Positions 43,112-53,891 of a stretch of 64,000 nucleotides of DNA are shown here, piece by piece. The notes below the pieces were generated by a model. That model saw only the letters and a program-made list of their open reading frames with translations, searched no databases and had not been told where the DNA came from. This stretch comes from Sclerodactyla briareus (lineage: Eukaryota; Echinodermata; Holothuroidea; Dendrochirotida; Sclerodactylidae). Location: contig JAODTK010003309.1 in assembly GCA_026419785.1 (NCBI GenBank), positions 62,001 to 126,000 on the forward strand, written 5' to 3'. The first letter of the stretch is position 1. Every line of letters begins with the position of its first letter. The position numbers and the translations under genes are program-made.

Positions 43112-43963
43112 TGAGCAACTTTCCTAGTCCTTGACTAAACTTTGTTACCTACTGACATGACTAATCTATGTTTGTTATGACCGGCCACTAGCGTGAACAT
43201 AGCGCAGGTCTTGTCGCTTAACTGCGTCATAACTTCTACGTTGTTGGTAGCAATTGTACACATTTCTTCACCACGTTCAAAACTGACACAGCGTAAACAT
43301 TAATGTTTTCGGAGTGAACGTTTTCGCTTTTTTTTTCCCCATTCACGTTTCTTACCGATTGTATACCTACACCTACGGATCTTAACCTTCTCCAATAAAG
43401 TTCTCGCAGGATACTTTCAATTTAGCAATACATAAAGTCGTTTAATTTTCTGGTAAAATTAACTCCCGCGTCGTATAACTAGTGTAAAATGTAGCCTAAA
43501 TGTTCATATAGAAGACAACCTAGGCTATTGCGTCATTATCAACCATTTCCAAGGATTATTCATGTACGGGAATTCCTTAGGAAAGTATACTTTCGTCGTG
43601 AATATGTATCATTAATCGCATCGCCTTCATTGGCACATTCATCATGACATAATATTACTTGCCCAGTTACATATTAGGAAATTCTCTATGGAGTGACACA
43701 CGATAGTAAAAACAGTGCCACCGATCTTTCTGTCACATTCCGGACATCCATGGATTATTATTACAATGTGATTTTTCCTGTGGATAGTACCGTAAATACC
43801 ATACGATTCTTCCGTGGATCAATAACAAATCACCGGAAATACGGTACTGCTAAACACGCCAATCAAGTGACTATCCGGACCCAAGGAGGCCCAAGGCCGT
43901 AATAACACGGCCAGAACAGACAAGGATCTTGGGTAAGTCCGCTATTTAAACTTATTACTCTAA
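43112..43963 (+). mobile_element. 3' LTR of the same element
   Basis: Starts TGAGCAACTTTCCTAGTCC and ends AAACTTATTACTCTAA, matching the 5' LTR. AATAAA lies at 43394-43399. It is about 60 bases shorter than the 5' LTR through many small gaps. Confidence 0.9.
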
Positions 43964-43969
43964 CTTGAA

Positions 43970-44775
43970 CCTCTTGTTCATGCCACAGTTGAGTTAGTGT
44001 GCGCTGAGCCATGTTCACAATTCGTTTTCCACCCATTCGTTTGGGTCGGTATTTTGGTCGAATTTTTCAGTCTCCCATTTTCTCGGACAAATACCTTGCC
44101 TACTACTTTACTAGCCAATTCCTTGCATAAACCACGGGAGTGGCGTTCCAGTTAACCACAGTCATTGGATCATAACCCCACCCCAACAAACCCAAACCGA
44201 CGCCTACTGCCTCCAGTGACGGTGTTTTACAAACATATACAACTCCTGCCCAAAGTCGGCTTTGCACGTCCTGGATTAGAATACACTGAATTTTGAGACA
44301 GTTCCATCTTTGCGCAGTTATGACTTATGTGGACGCCGCGGCGGGAACAGATACCTATTCGCGCGTGCGCGAGGTTTTTCCGAATATGATGTCCAAAAGT
44401 TTACCCTCTTCGGTCACATACGCAACATGACTTGTATTGTAAATGATCTGGATGTTTTTTCAATATGAAAAGATCAAGCACGCAAAGTGGGGAGGGGAGA
44501 TGGGGGCGACCTACTTCCATGGGGGAGCTCCCACGACCCCCGCCCCCCGTAGCCTTCTGAGGTTCCTGGATAGAGAACGGCAAATTTTTTCTGCTCCTTT
44601 TCAAGAATTAATCGTTTTCATACCTTGGAATTCGGCCATTGAGTCTTACCGTGTGATTTGCAAGGAGTGATGGAATTTTTTTTACTAGAAACCACTTGGC
44701 TAAAGATTTCTTTACAATTATTAAAACATTCTTCTCTCGTAATTTACATATAGTATTATACATAATGTTTCATAT
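43970..44775. other. Stretch with no recognised feature
   Basis: Right flank of the LTR element. Nothing recognised. Confidence 0.45.
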
Positions 44776-44779
44776 GTAC

Positions 44780-47060
44780 CTTTCAAGCAAAATAGGTTTG
44801 CTCCCCCTCATCTGCACTAACCTTCACGTGCATTAAACCCACCAAGATACTATCTGGTCCCTTCCTCTAAAGTCATGGTAACACCCCTTGAGAAAATGAA
44901 CACAACTCATTTGAACCTACCCAAACTTTCTTGAATTTCTCTCTCGCCACCTTTATATCACAATGATTCCTTAGTTCTAATGTCGTTTCTTTCTTTCTAA
45001 TACGACATCATCTGGGTAACGGATCTTCTGAAAAACTAGAGAGCACCCGGTGTCGGCTCCAATTGTTTTTTCTTTAACTGAATAAAAAATCAAACCAACT
45101 CTCGCCAGTTCAACTGGAACTGGCGGGGGCTGCACCCCATATAAACTAATGATGAATGAAAACGTATTCTCCAAACAATTGCGAATAGTAATGATTGGAC
45201 CCAACCAAGGATAGCAAACAAACATGGAAGTCCCACAATAAATGATCTAGAGTTCTCCAGCTGAAAACAGAGGGGCACTTCCGTCACCCCTTTCCCCCAA
45301 ACAAAATTTTGGCATTCGTAGGAAGGAGCCTCGTGTACCTGCCTCCAGCTGAAGGATTTTAAAACATTACCATAGTGGATGCACTATCATCCCCCAGACA
45401 GAATCCAGTCCACGCCGAGGATTCTTTCTCGCTACCCTTGGAAACCGATTGACTACCAAGAAGCTTCATGGTGCTTTTTGTGTCTTTACAATAAGTTATG
45501 AAATCGGTATCTTTAGAATATAACTATTGAAATACTCAACCCGGCTGCCCCTGTCTGACGTAGACATTCCGTCAAAGTGGAACAGATTCGAATTTCGACC
45601 AAATGAGCGGGAAAATAGTTCTCAGTTTACGTGCCATAAAATAACGGGCAAGAGATAATACAAGACGCTAACCCTCTCCCTCACATGAGGAATGATCCGC
45701 CTAACAAATAACGATTTCATTTTAATCTGTACGTTTTCAAGACCTAACCCTCCATTTAGCACCCTAAAATGAGGATGTCCCTTTTAACAAATTCATTTTT
45801 TCTTCTTCCAAATAAACGACACTTCAATTTTGCCAATTGAGTGAAACCACTCGCCGGTAAATATCCGAGCAGCAAGTAAACCATGATTATACATGTATTT
45901 AAGCCCGACCCGACGAAAACCGGTTTAGGCCTCGTTCTCCCAAGCTCTAACCGCGGTTTGGCCTCTGCAGCACGAGTTCCCAAGGCCGTCACATAATAAC
46001 TGCCCACCAACCAAATTCCGTTAATGGCTTTCTGTCCTCCACCCCATTAATCCACCACCCACATTTCCTTCCCATAAACATCCCATAATTTTGCCTTGTG
46101 TTTTCTGTAAATTCAGTGACGCACGGTCGCATCCTCAATCCTCTTAAATACTGAAAAAAAAGCAAACAATAATCCCTTTGTAAGTAGCACGCAAGTAGCT
46201 CATCCGCATATTTGTAAAGCTTTACCGCCGAGTCCCCCTCCTCCAGATACAACCAGTGATGAGTGGGAGAGCGGAAATGACCCGTCCGTGGCTGCAATGC
46301 AACGTCCGTACAGAGCCAGGTGATAGGGGACGCCCTGCCCACCCCTCTCCCAATGATGACGCATCACTCGAGCTTGCCCGTTCACTAAAATACGGTGCTA
46401 GTAATCCAGATACAAAATTGGTGAATCCAAGTGATAAAACTATCACCAAAGTTAAATTTCCGCAGGACTCTACAAAGAAACTCCCAATCAACCTATCGAA
46501 CGCCTTAGGCTGATCGATAGAGATTAAGCAACCAGGGTTTCCCCGTACTGGGATAAATCAACATATCCCGAACTATACACCAATTCTGATGATGGACCTA
46601 CCAGGACAGAACACGTCTGAAATCATCACAAGGCTCTTATAACTGAAAGCATACGTAATTGAAGGACTGTAGCAATGACTTTAATAACCACTGTTACTAA
46701 CCAGATATGCCCACGATTAGCTGAGGATCCAAACGATCCCTTTCTTAGGCAATATGTACCAACAGAGCGGTACGCCTAGACGTGAAGAGACCTTCTTTTG
46801 AAACATCATTGTAACAGTCAATAAATCTCACAATCAAATCAATGCATTGAGGTAAACTCGACAGAAAGTCCGTCAATGCCAGGACTCTTGTTCTTTGACA
46901 TTGACGATAATGCTGTACGAACCTCCTGTAGCGTTATTGCGGGTTCAATTCGTCTGTCTGTGCGTTGCTAAGAGTACATGGATTTGACCGCAGAAACTTG
47001 TCTTGTATGTCTGTATCAATACACAACTCTGCGAATAACTTAACTATAGAAATGTGAACA
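44780..47060 (-). pseudogene. Tx1/L1-like LINE, reverse transcriptase and C-terminal region
   Basis: Read downward from about 47000: IEPAITLQEVRTALSSMSKN and KSPGIDGLSVEFY (RT fingers, 46970-46850), then an IDQPKAFDRL-like motif A near 46520. FVSGLLAPYFSERASSSDAS lies near 46400, followed by a degenerate 'RQGCPLSP' region near 46340 (GRPLSPG). Motif C reads KLYKYADELL at 46230-46200, with glutamate replacing the second aspartate of YADD. The C-terminus has LNGGLGLENVQIKMKSLFV near 45765-45710 and a long tail to about 44980. At least six frame changes occur. The SPGIDGL-EFY and GGLGL motifs place it in the L1/Tx1 group. Confidence 0.85.
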
Positions 47061-47499
47061 CGGAGCCACGCCCTCCGCCCGGTGCAAACCACCCCTGGAG
47101 CTCTTATTTTTCTTTCTACTTTGAACTCTCCCCGAGAACGCTCTGATTTAATGAAAACCAGACGACGCTCTCCCCCCTCTATAAAGTGCTGCCTTCGAAA
47201 ACGTAATGAACGCCCCCCATCCCCTCCTCATGGGCAAAAGGACTCCTCCACACTCTTCTTTCGTTTCCGAGTTACAATCGACTGAAAGAGCACGGAGACG
47301 ACAACTGTCGCTCACGCGCACGCCGAGTCCAGTGCTGACCCTCCAACCCCATGAGGCGCACCTTGCCCTCCTCCCACCATCAGTGCGAGGTAATCCTGGG
47401 ATCAAGGTCCCACAAGCGTAACAATTAGCACTTCACTAACCAATACTTGACACTCTCAACCGGAAGCTGTGGGATCTAAAATTCTATCTAATCTGGAGC

Positions 47500-48060
47500 C
47501 TTACCCCTACCCTTGCCAAGTGTGCCCACTCCCACAGAATTAAAACGACCAGCTGTCCTCCAAATTAGGAATCAAAAGAGCGAAGTTTCCCTCGACCCTT
47601 AAAACACTTCCTATTGGAAGCTCTCCCCAGCGATCCCCCTCCAACAAAATACAGTTTGAAGTCTCCCTCCAACACACAAGGTACGTTTCCACGTACGTAT
47701 AAAACAAATCATTGAACAAGTGGACTCCCTTTGAATACATGGCGAATAACATTACTAAACGAATCCCGAATATTTCAAATGTACAAAGACCGAATGCACC
47801 CGCCCTCTGGATCTCTGCAATCTGTGAGAAGTGCCACGCAAACTTTCTGAAAAGTCACAATGACCACTCCCGCATGACTGACTCTGCTCCCTCTGATAAG
47901 CAGAATGACCCGTCCCATAATGACTTGAAAGAACGGGATCCTGCACCCTAAAAAGGTTTTCCTGTAACATAACAATGTCAAAATTTAAGAATAACCAACG
48001 TAACTGATTCCCCCTACACGTAACGGAATCCGCCTTAATCCCCTAACAATTCATGTTCCA
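47500..48060 (-). pseudogene. Tx1/L1-like LINE, endonuclease-domain remnant
   Basis: Minus-strand frames near 47975-47760 read LMLQE-type sequence (MLQENLFRVQDPVLSSHYGT), then SAYQREQSQSCG, VIVTFQKVCVALLTDCRDPE and IRSLYI. This order (LQET, a G-R-G-V-V-I block, GRI) fits the N-terminal half of an apurinic-type endonuclease. Sequence between 47060 and 47500 should hold the rest of this domain but is too broken to read. Confidence 0.55.
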
Positions 48061-48399
48061 ATCACGAACTGGTCGCCATTTTGGAACGGAAAAAAGTGAC
48101 TCTTCTAACGCGGCAGAAGGCAAACACAGACCCTAAACCATTCTATGGCCCCACCCCCCTACACCTTCTCGACACCCTAAAAGAAAAAGCCTCCTTATAT
48201 GAAAGCGTGTTAAAATGATCAATATCGTGCTCAAACCCTATTCTGGACTGATTGAGCTTACGTACACACCCAGTCCACGAGTTCCTTGCAAAATAGGAGG
48301 ACAGGTTGGGCAGGACATCGAACCGTTAAACTGCTTGTCCCTTGTGGTGGGCGTCCAAGTGTCTCGAGCTCAGATACGCGGAGACGGGACACGACACCC

Positions 48400-49960
48400 C
48401 TTCACCCGGCAAGTAATCCACTGTTTCTTGCCAGTGCAGATTTAGACGCCGTTAGCTTCCCTTTCGCTCTCTCGACGTCCCGGTTAGTTTTTCTTCCTTT
48501 GGGACGGGTTAGCGGGTGATGGAGTCCTGGAACGCCGAACCTGACGTGTTCAACATTCACCGTCGCCAGGCGGCCGTCGTCTATCGGGTCCGCTTGATGC
48601 TGCTATGGCCCCCGCCTCCCCCAATTGGTCCCGACCTTGTCCCCCGCGCGATTGCAACCCGGGACTTTTCCCCCTCCTCCCCGAGGACTCACAGTCACTG
48701 CCAAAAAGCGCTGTGATACACTTACAATGGTTTGAGTGTTCCCTCCTGGTAGGGGCACCACCCCCCAACGTCGGCCGGGGCAGAGGACCTCACCTCGGAC
48801 TCAGAACACTCCGCCCACTTCCATTGGGGTTTCGGGGAACTGCTTCAGTTCCCATCATCGTCGCAATCAGCTTCGTTACTCACTTGTGTGGCACTACCAC
48901 GACAGGGTTGCCGCCTCCGCCTGTCGACTAGCCTGACCCTCCTTCATCGCCTCTGACGACCTTGCCCCCACATCACCTGATAGACCATCCTCCGCGATCT
49001 GAACAACCTCTTCCCCCCAGTTGCCACGAGGTGCTCCTTCGTTCTTTAACAGCGACGAGATGGGGCATTTTGTTATGGGAATGCCCCTTTCTTTCACATT
49101 TGTACGACAGGTCAGTACGACATCTCACGTGCAAAATGGTCCGCATTCCCAGCACCGAAGCATCGACGGCCTGGACGTCTGACGCCAAATGTTCCGTAAA
49201 TTCCGCACTTTAGACTGTGGCGGGGTTTAACCCTGGTAATCTGACAACACATTCGCCCTCCGACAGAAGTTTTACGGAACTGTCCTTCTTAGAGCAACCT
49301 TATACTGACGATTCCCCTTAAATAATCCAGGGAAGTCGCGATACGTACAAAGTGCTACACATGACTTTTTCCATACTTTCCAGAATGAATTTCACGTATT
49401 AATCGTCCACCTCCAAAGGTTGTTAAGGACAGTCACGAACTTAACTCCTTCATCGTAAGGCGTGATGGTGAATCTTTCACTCGTGCACTCCGCTCGAGAA
49501 CAGATAGAGTTTGTTTTCTTCGTGTCAGCAGACGAAACGTCACGTCCTATCTCCCTCCTGTCGATCTTTAAACAGCCATATGCTTGGGTAATTCACACCC
49601 TTCTCCTACATCCTCGAAGATGTAGACTTGACTTCACGTCAATCGTAACAAGAACTCTCTTCTCACGTGTTAGAACACTCCTTCCTGTGCAATGATCAGG
49701 GAATCCCTGCCCCAGGCGAAAATAAGTTGCTAATTGAGAACGCTCAAAGGAGGCTACGAAATGATTACTGTTCTTCCTGCGAGACTTATCGTATAGAAAA
49801 GACAAACGTATTGTCTTCAATGGAGCTACGGCTAATTCAGGTGATTTTATCCGGTTTTTCAAAAAATTCTCAATGGCTAAGATGACCTGCCTCTCGACTA
49901 TTTCTTTAATTTCGTTCCCGTAACGGGATCATTGTTTCAAGCTACGTGGTAACGGCGTTG
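48400..49960 (-). pseudogene. Tx1/L1-like LINE, probable ORF1 with a zinc knuckle
   Basis: Minus-strand frames read KRVLVTIDVKSSLHLRGC near 49660, a middle region, SDVQAVDASVLGMRTILHV near 49170, and then a CxxC/GH cluster (YKCERKGHSHNK and a following position where Cys is expected) near 49090, resembling a CCHC zinc knuckle. The more distal part (49000-48500) is rich in Gly, Arg and Ser. Tx1-group ORF1 proteins have this order. The evidence is weaker than for the RT part, and the Pro-rich plus-strand frames here are its mirror image. Confidence 0.5.
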
Positions 49961-50039
49961 CAGATTCGATATTCGGAAGTTATTCCGTCCCGCAAAGAGT
50001 GATTGTTTGATTGAATACCTCCCGATAGAGTTTTTTGGT

Positions 50040-50165
50040 TAACCCTCCATTCTTCTTCCATCAACCATCCACAATCCCATCCAGCTATCTAACCATCTAT
50101 TTATCTATCCACAATACACCATCTAGCCACTATCTATCCACAATCTACCCCTCAAACTTATCAAA
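50040..50165. repeat. Degenerate CCATC/ATCT microsatellite
   Basis: Runs of CCATC, ATCTATC and CCACAATC units, strongly interrupted. It adjoins the 5' end of the minus-strand LINE. Confidence 0.8.
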
Positions 50166-50169
50166 CTAT

Positions 50170-50650
50170 ATATCACCAAGTGAATTACCAATCCCACGCA
50201 AAAAGTGGCGTGCCTTTCTCTTCTTCTCTCTCCATCCAGTCCCGTTCCGATACCGGCCGTCACATCATTTCTTTCGCGGTTTGAACATCAGAACGGATCA
50301 TGAGCCAGCAGCTGATGATACTGTGGGCAAATAGTGTTTGCTATCAGTCAACCACAGGGTTTTGCATGGCGAACACATTCCGTGATTATGAGCCGTTCCA
50401 TCTTTACATTTTCCAATGAAGCATTTCTAGAGTTACGGGGTTAACTACTCCCAGATACGCCACCTCAAATCGCCCAAGCGGTCAAAACTTCGATGAAAGT
50501 GTAAAGGTAGCAAACTAATTTTCTTAGCGCAAATGGAACAACGACACCTTAACAATAACGAGAATAAAAGTACTACATTCCGTTTGTCGTGTTTCAAAAC
50601 AAAAGGATTCCAAAATTGACTCGGATGAAGGTTCTTTCCTCTTTTCCCTC
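50170..50650. other. Stretch with no recognised feature
   Basis: Nothing identified. Confidence 0.45.
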
Positions 50651-50659
50651 CTTAATCAC

Positions 50660-51491
50660 TGACTGTAGTGTGAGTACATTGCCCCGAGTATGAGTACAAT
50701 CCACTATGATTACGAGTACGATACAGAACCCTGATACGAGTAGAGACGAGTACAAACAGATTTCCAAAAGCGAGTACGAGTCCAAAGTTCATGAGTACGA
50801 GTACGAGTACGAATACGAGTACACAACACCACCGAGTACAAGTACGAGTACACCCACTACCAGTTCTTCGGCCATCGTAGATTTAATAATAATAATAATA
50901 TCTGAGACTTTGGGTTAAGGCGCAATGGCTCAATGGCTCAACAAAGAAACCCTGCACCATGCTGATTGTGGATTAGTACCAGCATAACTCGCCTCCTATT
51001 TCCAACTAGTGGCTCAGACGATTGCCGAGTCAAGGGTGTAAGCAGCCATGTTCTCCTCCGGGACTGCGATGTAAGTCACGTCCCCATCTGACCGGAGTTT
51101 GGTAGCAACTGTGAGCGCCATTCAGCTACTTTCCTGGGCAAGGTGGTAGCAATTGCTGGCCATCACAGCAGCCGCGCTGATTAACCACATATGGAGACAT
51201 ATGTACGAGTCCACCAAATTATTCGAGCATGCACTCGACTTTTACTATTAGACCTAACACAGTGAGTATGCTACAGCAGCTAAGAATTTTTGGATTTTTG
51301 ACCCGAGTACGAGTACGAGTACAGAACCCATGAGTACGAGTACGAGTACGAGTGCGAGTACGAGTATGAGTACTGAGGCCAGGTACTTGAGTACGAGTGC
51401 GAGTACGAGTCCAAAGTTTACGAGTACGAGTACAGGGCCTATGAGTATCAGAAAATGTACTCGAGTACGGACTCGATTACTAACAATTCTT
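50660..51491. mobile_element. Hexamer-array element C, (GAGTAC)n at both ends
   Basis: Subterminal arrays of GAGTAC hexamers lie at about 50670-50860 and 51300-51475, both in the same orientation. The interior is unique, about 430 bp. Flanking 8-mers TTAATCAC at 50652-50659 and 51492-51499 match exactly and may be a target duplication. The termini (TGACTGTAGTGTGAG, and inward from the right AAGAATTGTTAGTAATC) lack a clean CAG, so the assignment rests on architecture and the 8-bp match. Ser/Thr-rich (plus) and Val/Leu-rich (minus) frames at 51254-51701 are array translations. Confidence 0.55.
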
Positions 51492-51499
51492 TTAATCAC

Positions 51500-52060
51500 C
51501 CGCTCCGGGACGATGCTCCGACATGAAGACACAGCCATCTTGTATCATCTGATTCAGGACATCACCGAACTATATTTCCATGCCGCGAAAACATGGGCAA
51601 GGGTAAGCAATATGTACGCAAGATGGGCAGCGATGATGGCATTTGAGCGTGCCCCGGGAGAGAGCACTCTGACTCAAAACCTATCCGAGACATACTCATA
51701 AATAGTGAAGGATGAGGTGCAACTAAATAAACACCTCAAACAATCATCCCTTGACTACTTAATCTGCTTGAAATATTCAACCTATCCAGGCTGCGCTCAA
51801 TTCGACCACACCTACCCAATAGGGAAATTCTGAATTGAGCTGTTACAAACATACGACAACACAAGACAACCATGAATACAGTTTTGTGAACGTTTGGAGA
51901 TGGTGTCCCTGGTCTTTGCCAAGGCTTGCACGTTGGGCACAGCAGGTGGAAATATACTGGTGTTAATGTAATCAGAAGACTTTGCAACTGCAATCATATA
52001 TATATATAGGTTTTTATACCTATTGACATTAACCCCCGTTACGAATTAATGAAGAATTGG
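51500..52060. other. Stretch with no recognised feature
   Basis: Contains a short (AT)n run near 51999-52008. Nothing else recognised. Confidence 0.45.
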
Positions 52061-52514
52061 GTGACCCCAGTGGCGGCGGTAGCTACAAAATTTAGGGGGG
52101 GGGGGAACGCCGACCCAACGTTTGATTAATTGATTGTGTTTATAACTATCTAAGCGAGCGCCACCATCGGTTTTCGCGGAGCAGACGTGAGAGCCGGACA
52201 ACGGCACTTCCCTGTAAGCGTTGTGTACTCTCATGTAACCCAGTCATAGAAACTGGGGTCATGTCTGCAAATCGTAGTTTATTGATAAATGTATGTATTA
52301 GAATATAATGCATATCAGATGGGTTTGGAGACCAAAGCAAATTCCCGCTGAGGGAGATCTCGGGGAAAGGGATTCCCACACCTTCGCACCCCCCTCATCT
52401 AGAAAATCGACTTTCTTCTCATTACGTGAATTTCCAGCGCCATGATCGAGACTGGAAGTAATTTATGATGCTCACCCAAGTAGCTCTTTCCCGCCCCTGC
52501 TTGTTGGCCATCCC

Positions 52515-52590
52515 CCTGTGGTCACGACTGGTAAGCGTATCGGACTTGCGTCTGTTAGGGATTTAGGGCGCCTCCCGTAGATGGGACGAA
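52515..52590 (+). other. tRNA-Lys-like module inside family D, copy 1
   Basis: GTGGTCACGACTGGTAAGCG resembles a tRNA D-arm and A box. TATCGGACTT follows where the anticodon arm would be, and then a T-arm-like GGGCGCCTCCC. The equivalent part of copy 2 keeps a better match: CGGACTTTTAGTC and GGGTCGACTCCC. The module is at the same place in both copies, so it is ancestral to them. Not a functional tRNA gene: arms do not pair fully. Confidence 0.5.
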
Positions 52591-52822
52591 CCAAACATTG
52601 GAAAGATTATTAATGTTTTAACCCTTTGGTTTCCTCGGCATTTCGATGTTGCCAACTAAGTGAAACCATATTACGTCATTTTTGAAAGACACCAAAGTGG
52701 GACAAATTTTGGGGTTTGGGGGGGGGGGTCTTTGAAACGTCGTAACACCTTTTTTCACATTCGGGTGATGAAGTTGTTTGTGACAAACAAAGGAATTCAA
52801 GGTTTCCAAATATGTTATTGTT

Positions 52823-53170
52823 AAGCTTAAGCTCCGCGTTTATAGTCCTGAATCAAGGCACGCCTCTTCACACGACTACGACTTAATCCCCGGGCATTGG
52901 TAACCTGATGAAGACCTGCCCCTCACCACCCAGGGTGCAACGCTCGCTCACGACCTACTACAAACAACAAACACCCTTGGCAGCCAACGCCTACTTCCGT
53001 TCCCGTCGCAGGTACCCACTTTTACAACTGTGTAAGCGTGTACATTCCGAGGAGACATGCCTTGTCTAACGCCCTGCGGAAAATCCCCGCGGGCTTTCAC
53101 TGGATGTCTAACTCGCAATCTATTGATCTTCAGTCCGTAGCTCTACCGCCTGACAATCCGCCTCCTACAC
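52823..53170 (-). mobile_element. tRNA-derived SINE (family S1) nested in family D, copy 1
   Basis: Insertion limits come from comparison with the uninterrupted family D copy at 56574-58045. The pentamer TTGTT occurs at 52818-52822 and 53171-53175 as a probable target duplication. On the minus strand the head is GGAGGCGGATTGTCAGGCGG, then TAGAGC. The body shares GTTAGACAAGGCATGTC, GTCTCCTCGGAATGT and GTAGTAGGTCGTGAGCG with the SINE at 30930-31200. The 348-bp length is probably full size. Confidence 0.85.
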
Positions 53171-53891
53171 TTGTTTGTATCAGCACATATTCTGTACGCA
53201 CTTTATAGCAATTTTACATATAACTTTTGATACATAAATCATGCTCTGTTTTGGGTGTCTTTTTTATTTTTGAAAAACTTAACACCTAACGCCGTTCTTT
53301 CCTAGCAACGATAGTAAATGAGAAGCATTCACAGACATGTCATTTTTTGGGTAGTTCTTCATGTTCATCATAAATGAACAAAAATGCAAGCATCACTTTT
53401 TTCTATTTTTAATCTAAGGATTTTTTTAGGTTTTTTTTTCAAATGTCCCCCCCCTGTTGCCGAGTATTGTGCCTTGTAATACAGCGGTGATTAATTGTCC
53501 ATCTGAATAATCTCGTAGGCCTAGTCAAGAGACTAGCAATACAGTCAGTCGGTCTAGAACTGACTGGTGACCATGAACAAGATTACAATTTCGAGCTGCC
53601 AAATATCGCAGACCAGGCGGCAGACGTGTCGGAACGGCAACATTTTTTGAAAATATAAAGAATACTAGTTTCACAATTATTCTTTTAGGCCTGTTTTATA
53701 ACTAATCTATTGTCTAATATTCCATCATGTTTTCAGATCGTAACGATAGTTAATTGTCGATGTTGGTTTAATTTCAAATGTTCCTTAGTCAAAATTTTTG
53801 GGGGGACGTCCCCCCCACTTTAATTTTGGGGGACGCGTCCCCCCCCCCCCCCCCCTCCCCCGTCCCCCCGCTTGCGTGCCGCCTATGGCTG

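Larger units (their letters stand above)
52068..53891 (+). mobile_element. hAT-like family D, copy 1 (split by a SINE)
   Basis: Left end CAGTGGCGGCGGTAGCTAC; right end, read inward, CAGCCATAGGCGGCACGC. It is colinear with the reverse complement of 56574-58045 along its whole length. Shared blocks include ACTGGGGTCATGTC, GCAAATTCCCG-TGAGGGAGA, CATGATCGA-ACTG, TTTGGTTTCCTCG, GATACATAAATCATGCT and the G/C-run right end. A 348-bp SINE at 52823-53170 interrupts it. No transposase frame was found and no outer target duplication was recognised. Confidence 0.85.

Noticed and set aside
48605-48931. Pro-rich 108-codon plus frame
   Set aside because: It lies opposite the Gly/Arg-rich minus-strand ORF1 remnant of the Tx1-like LINE and has no domain of its own.
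51254-51701. Ser/Thr-rich (plus) and Val/Leu-rich (minus) open frames
   Set aside because: Direct translations of the (GAGTAC)n array; stops are absent because the hexamer contains none in those frames.
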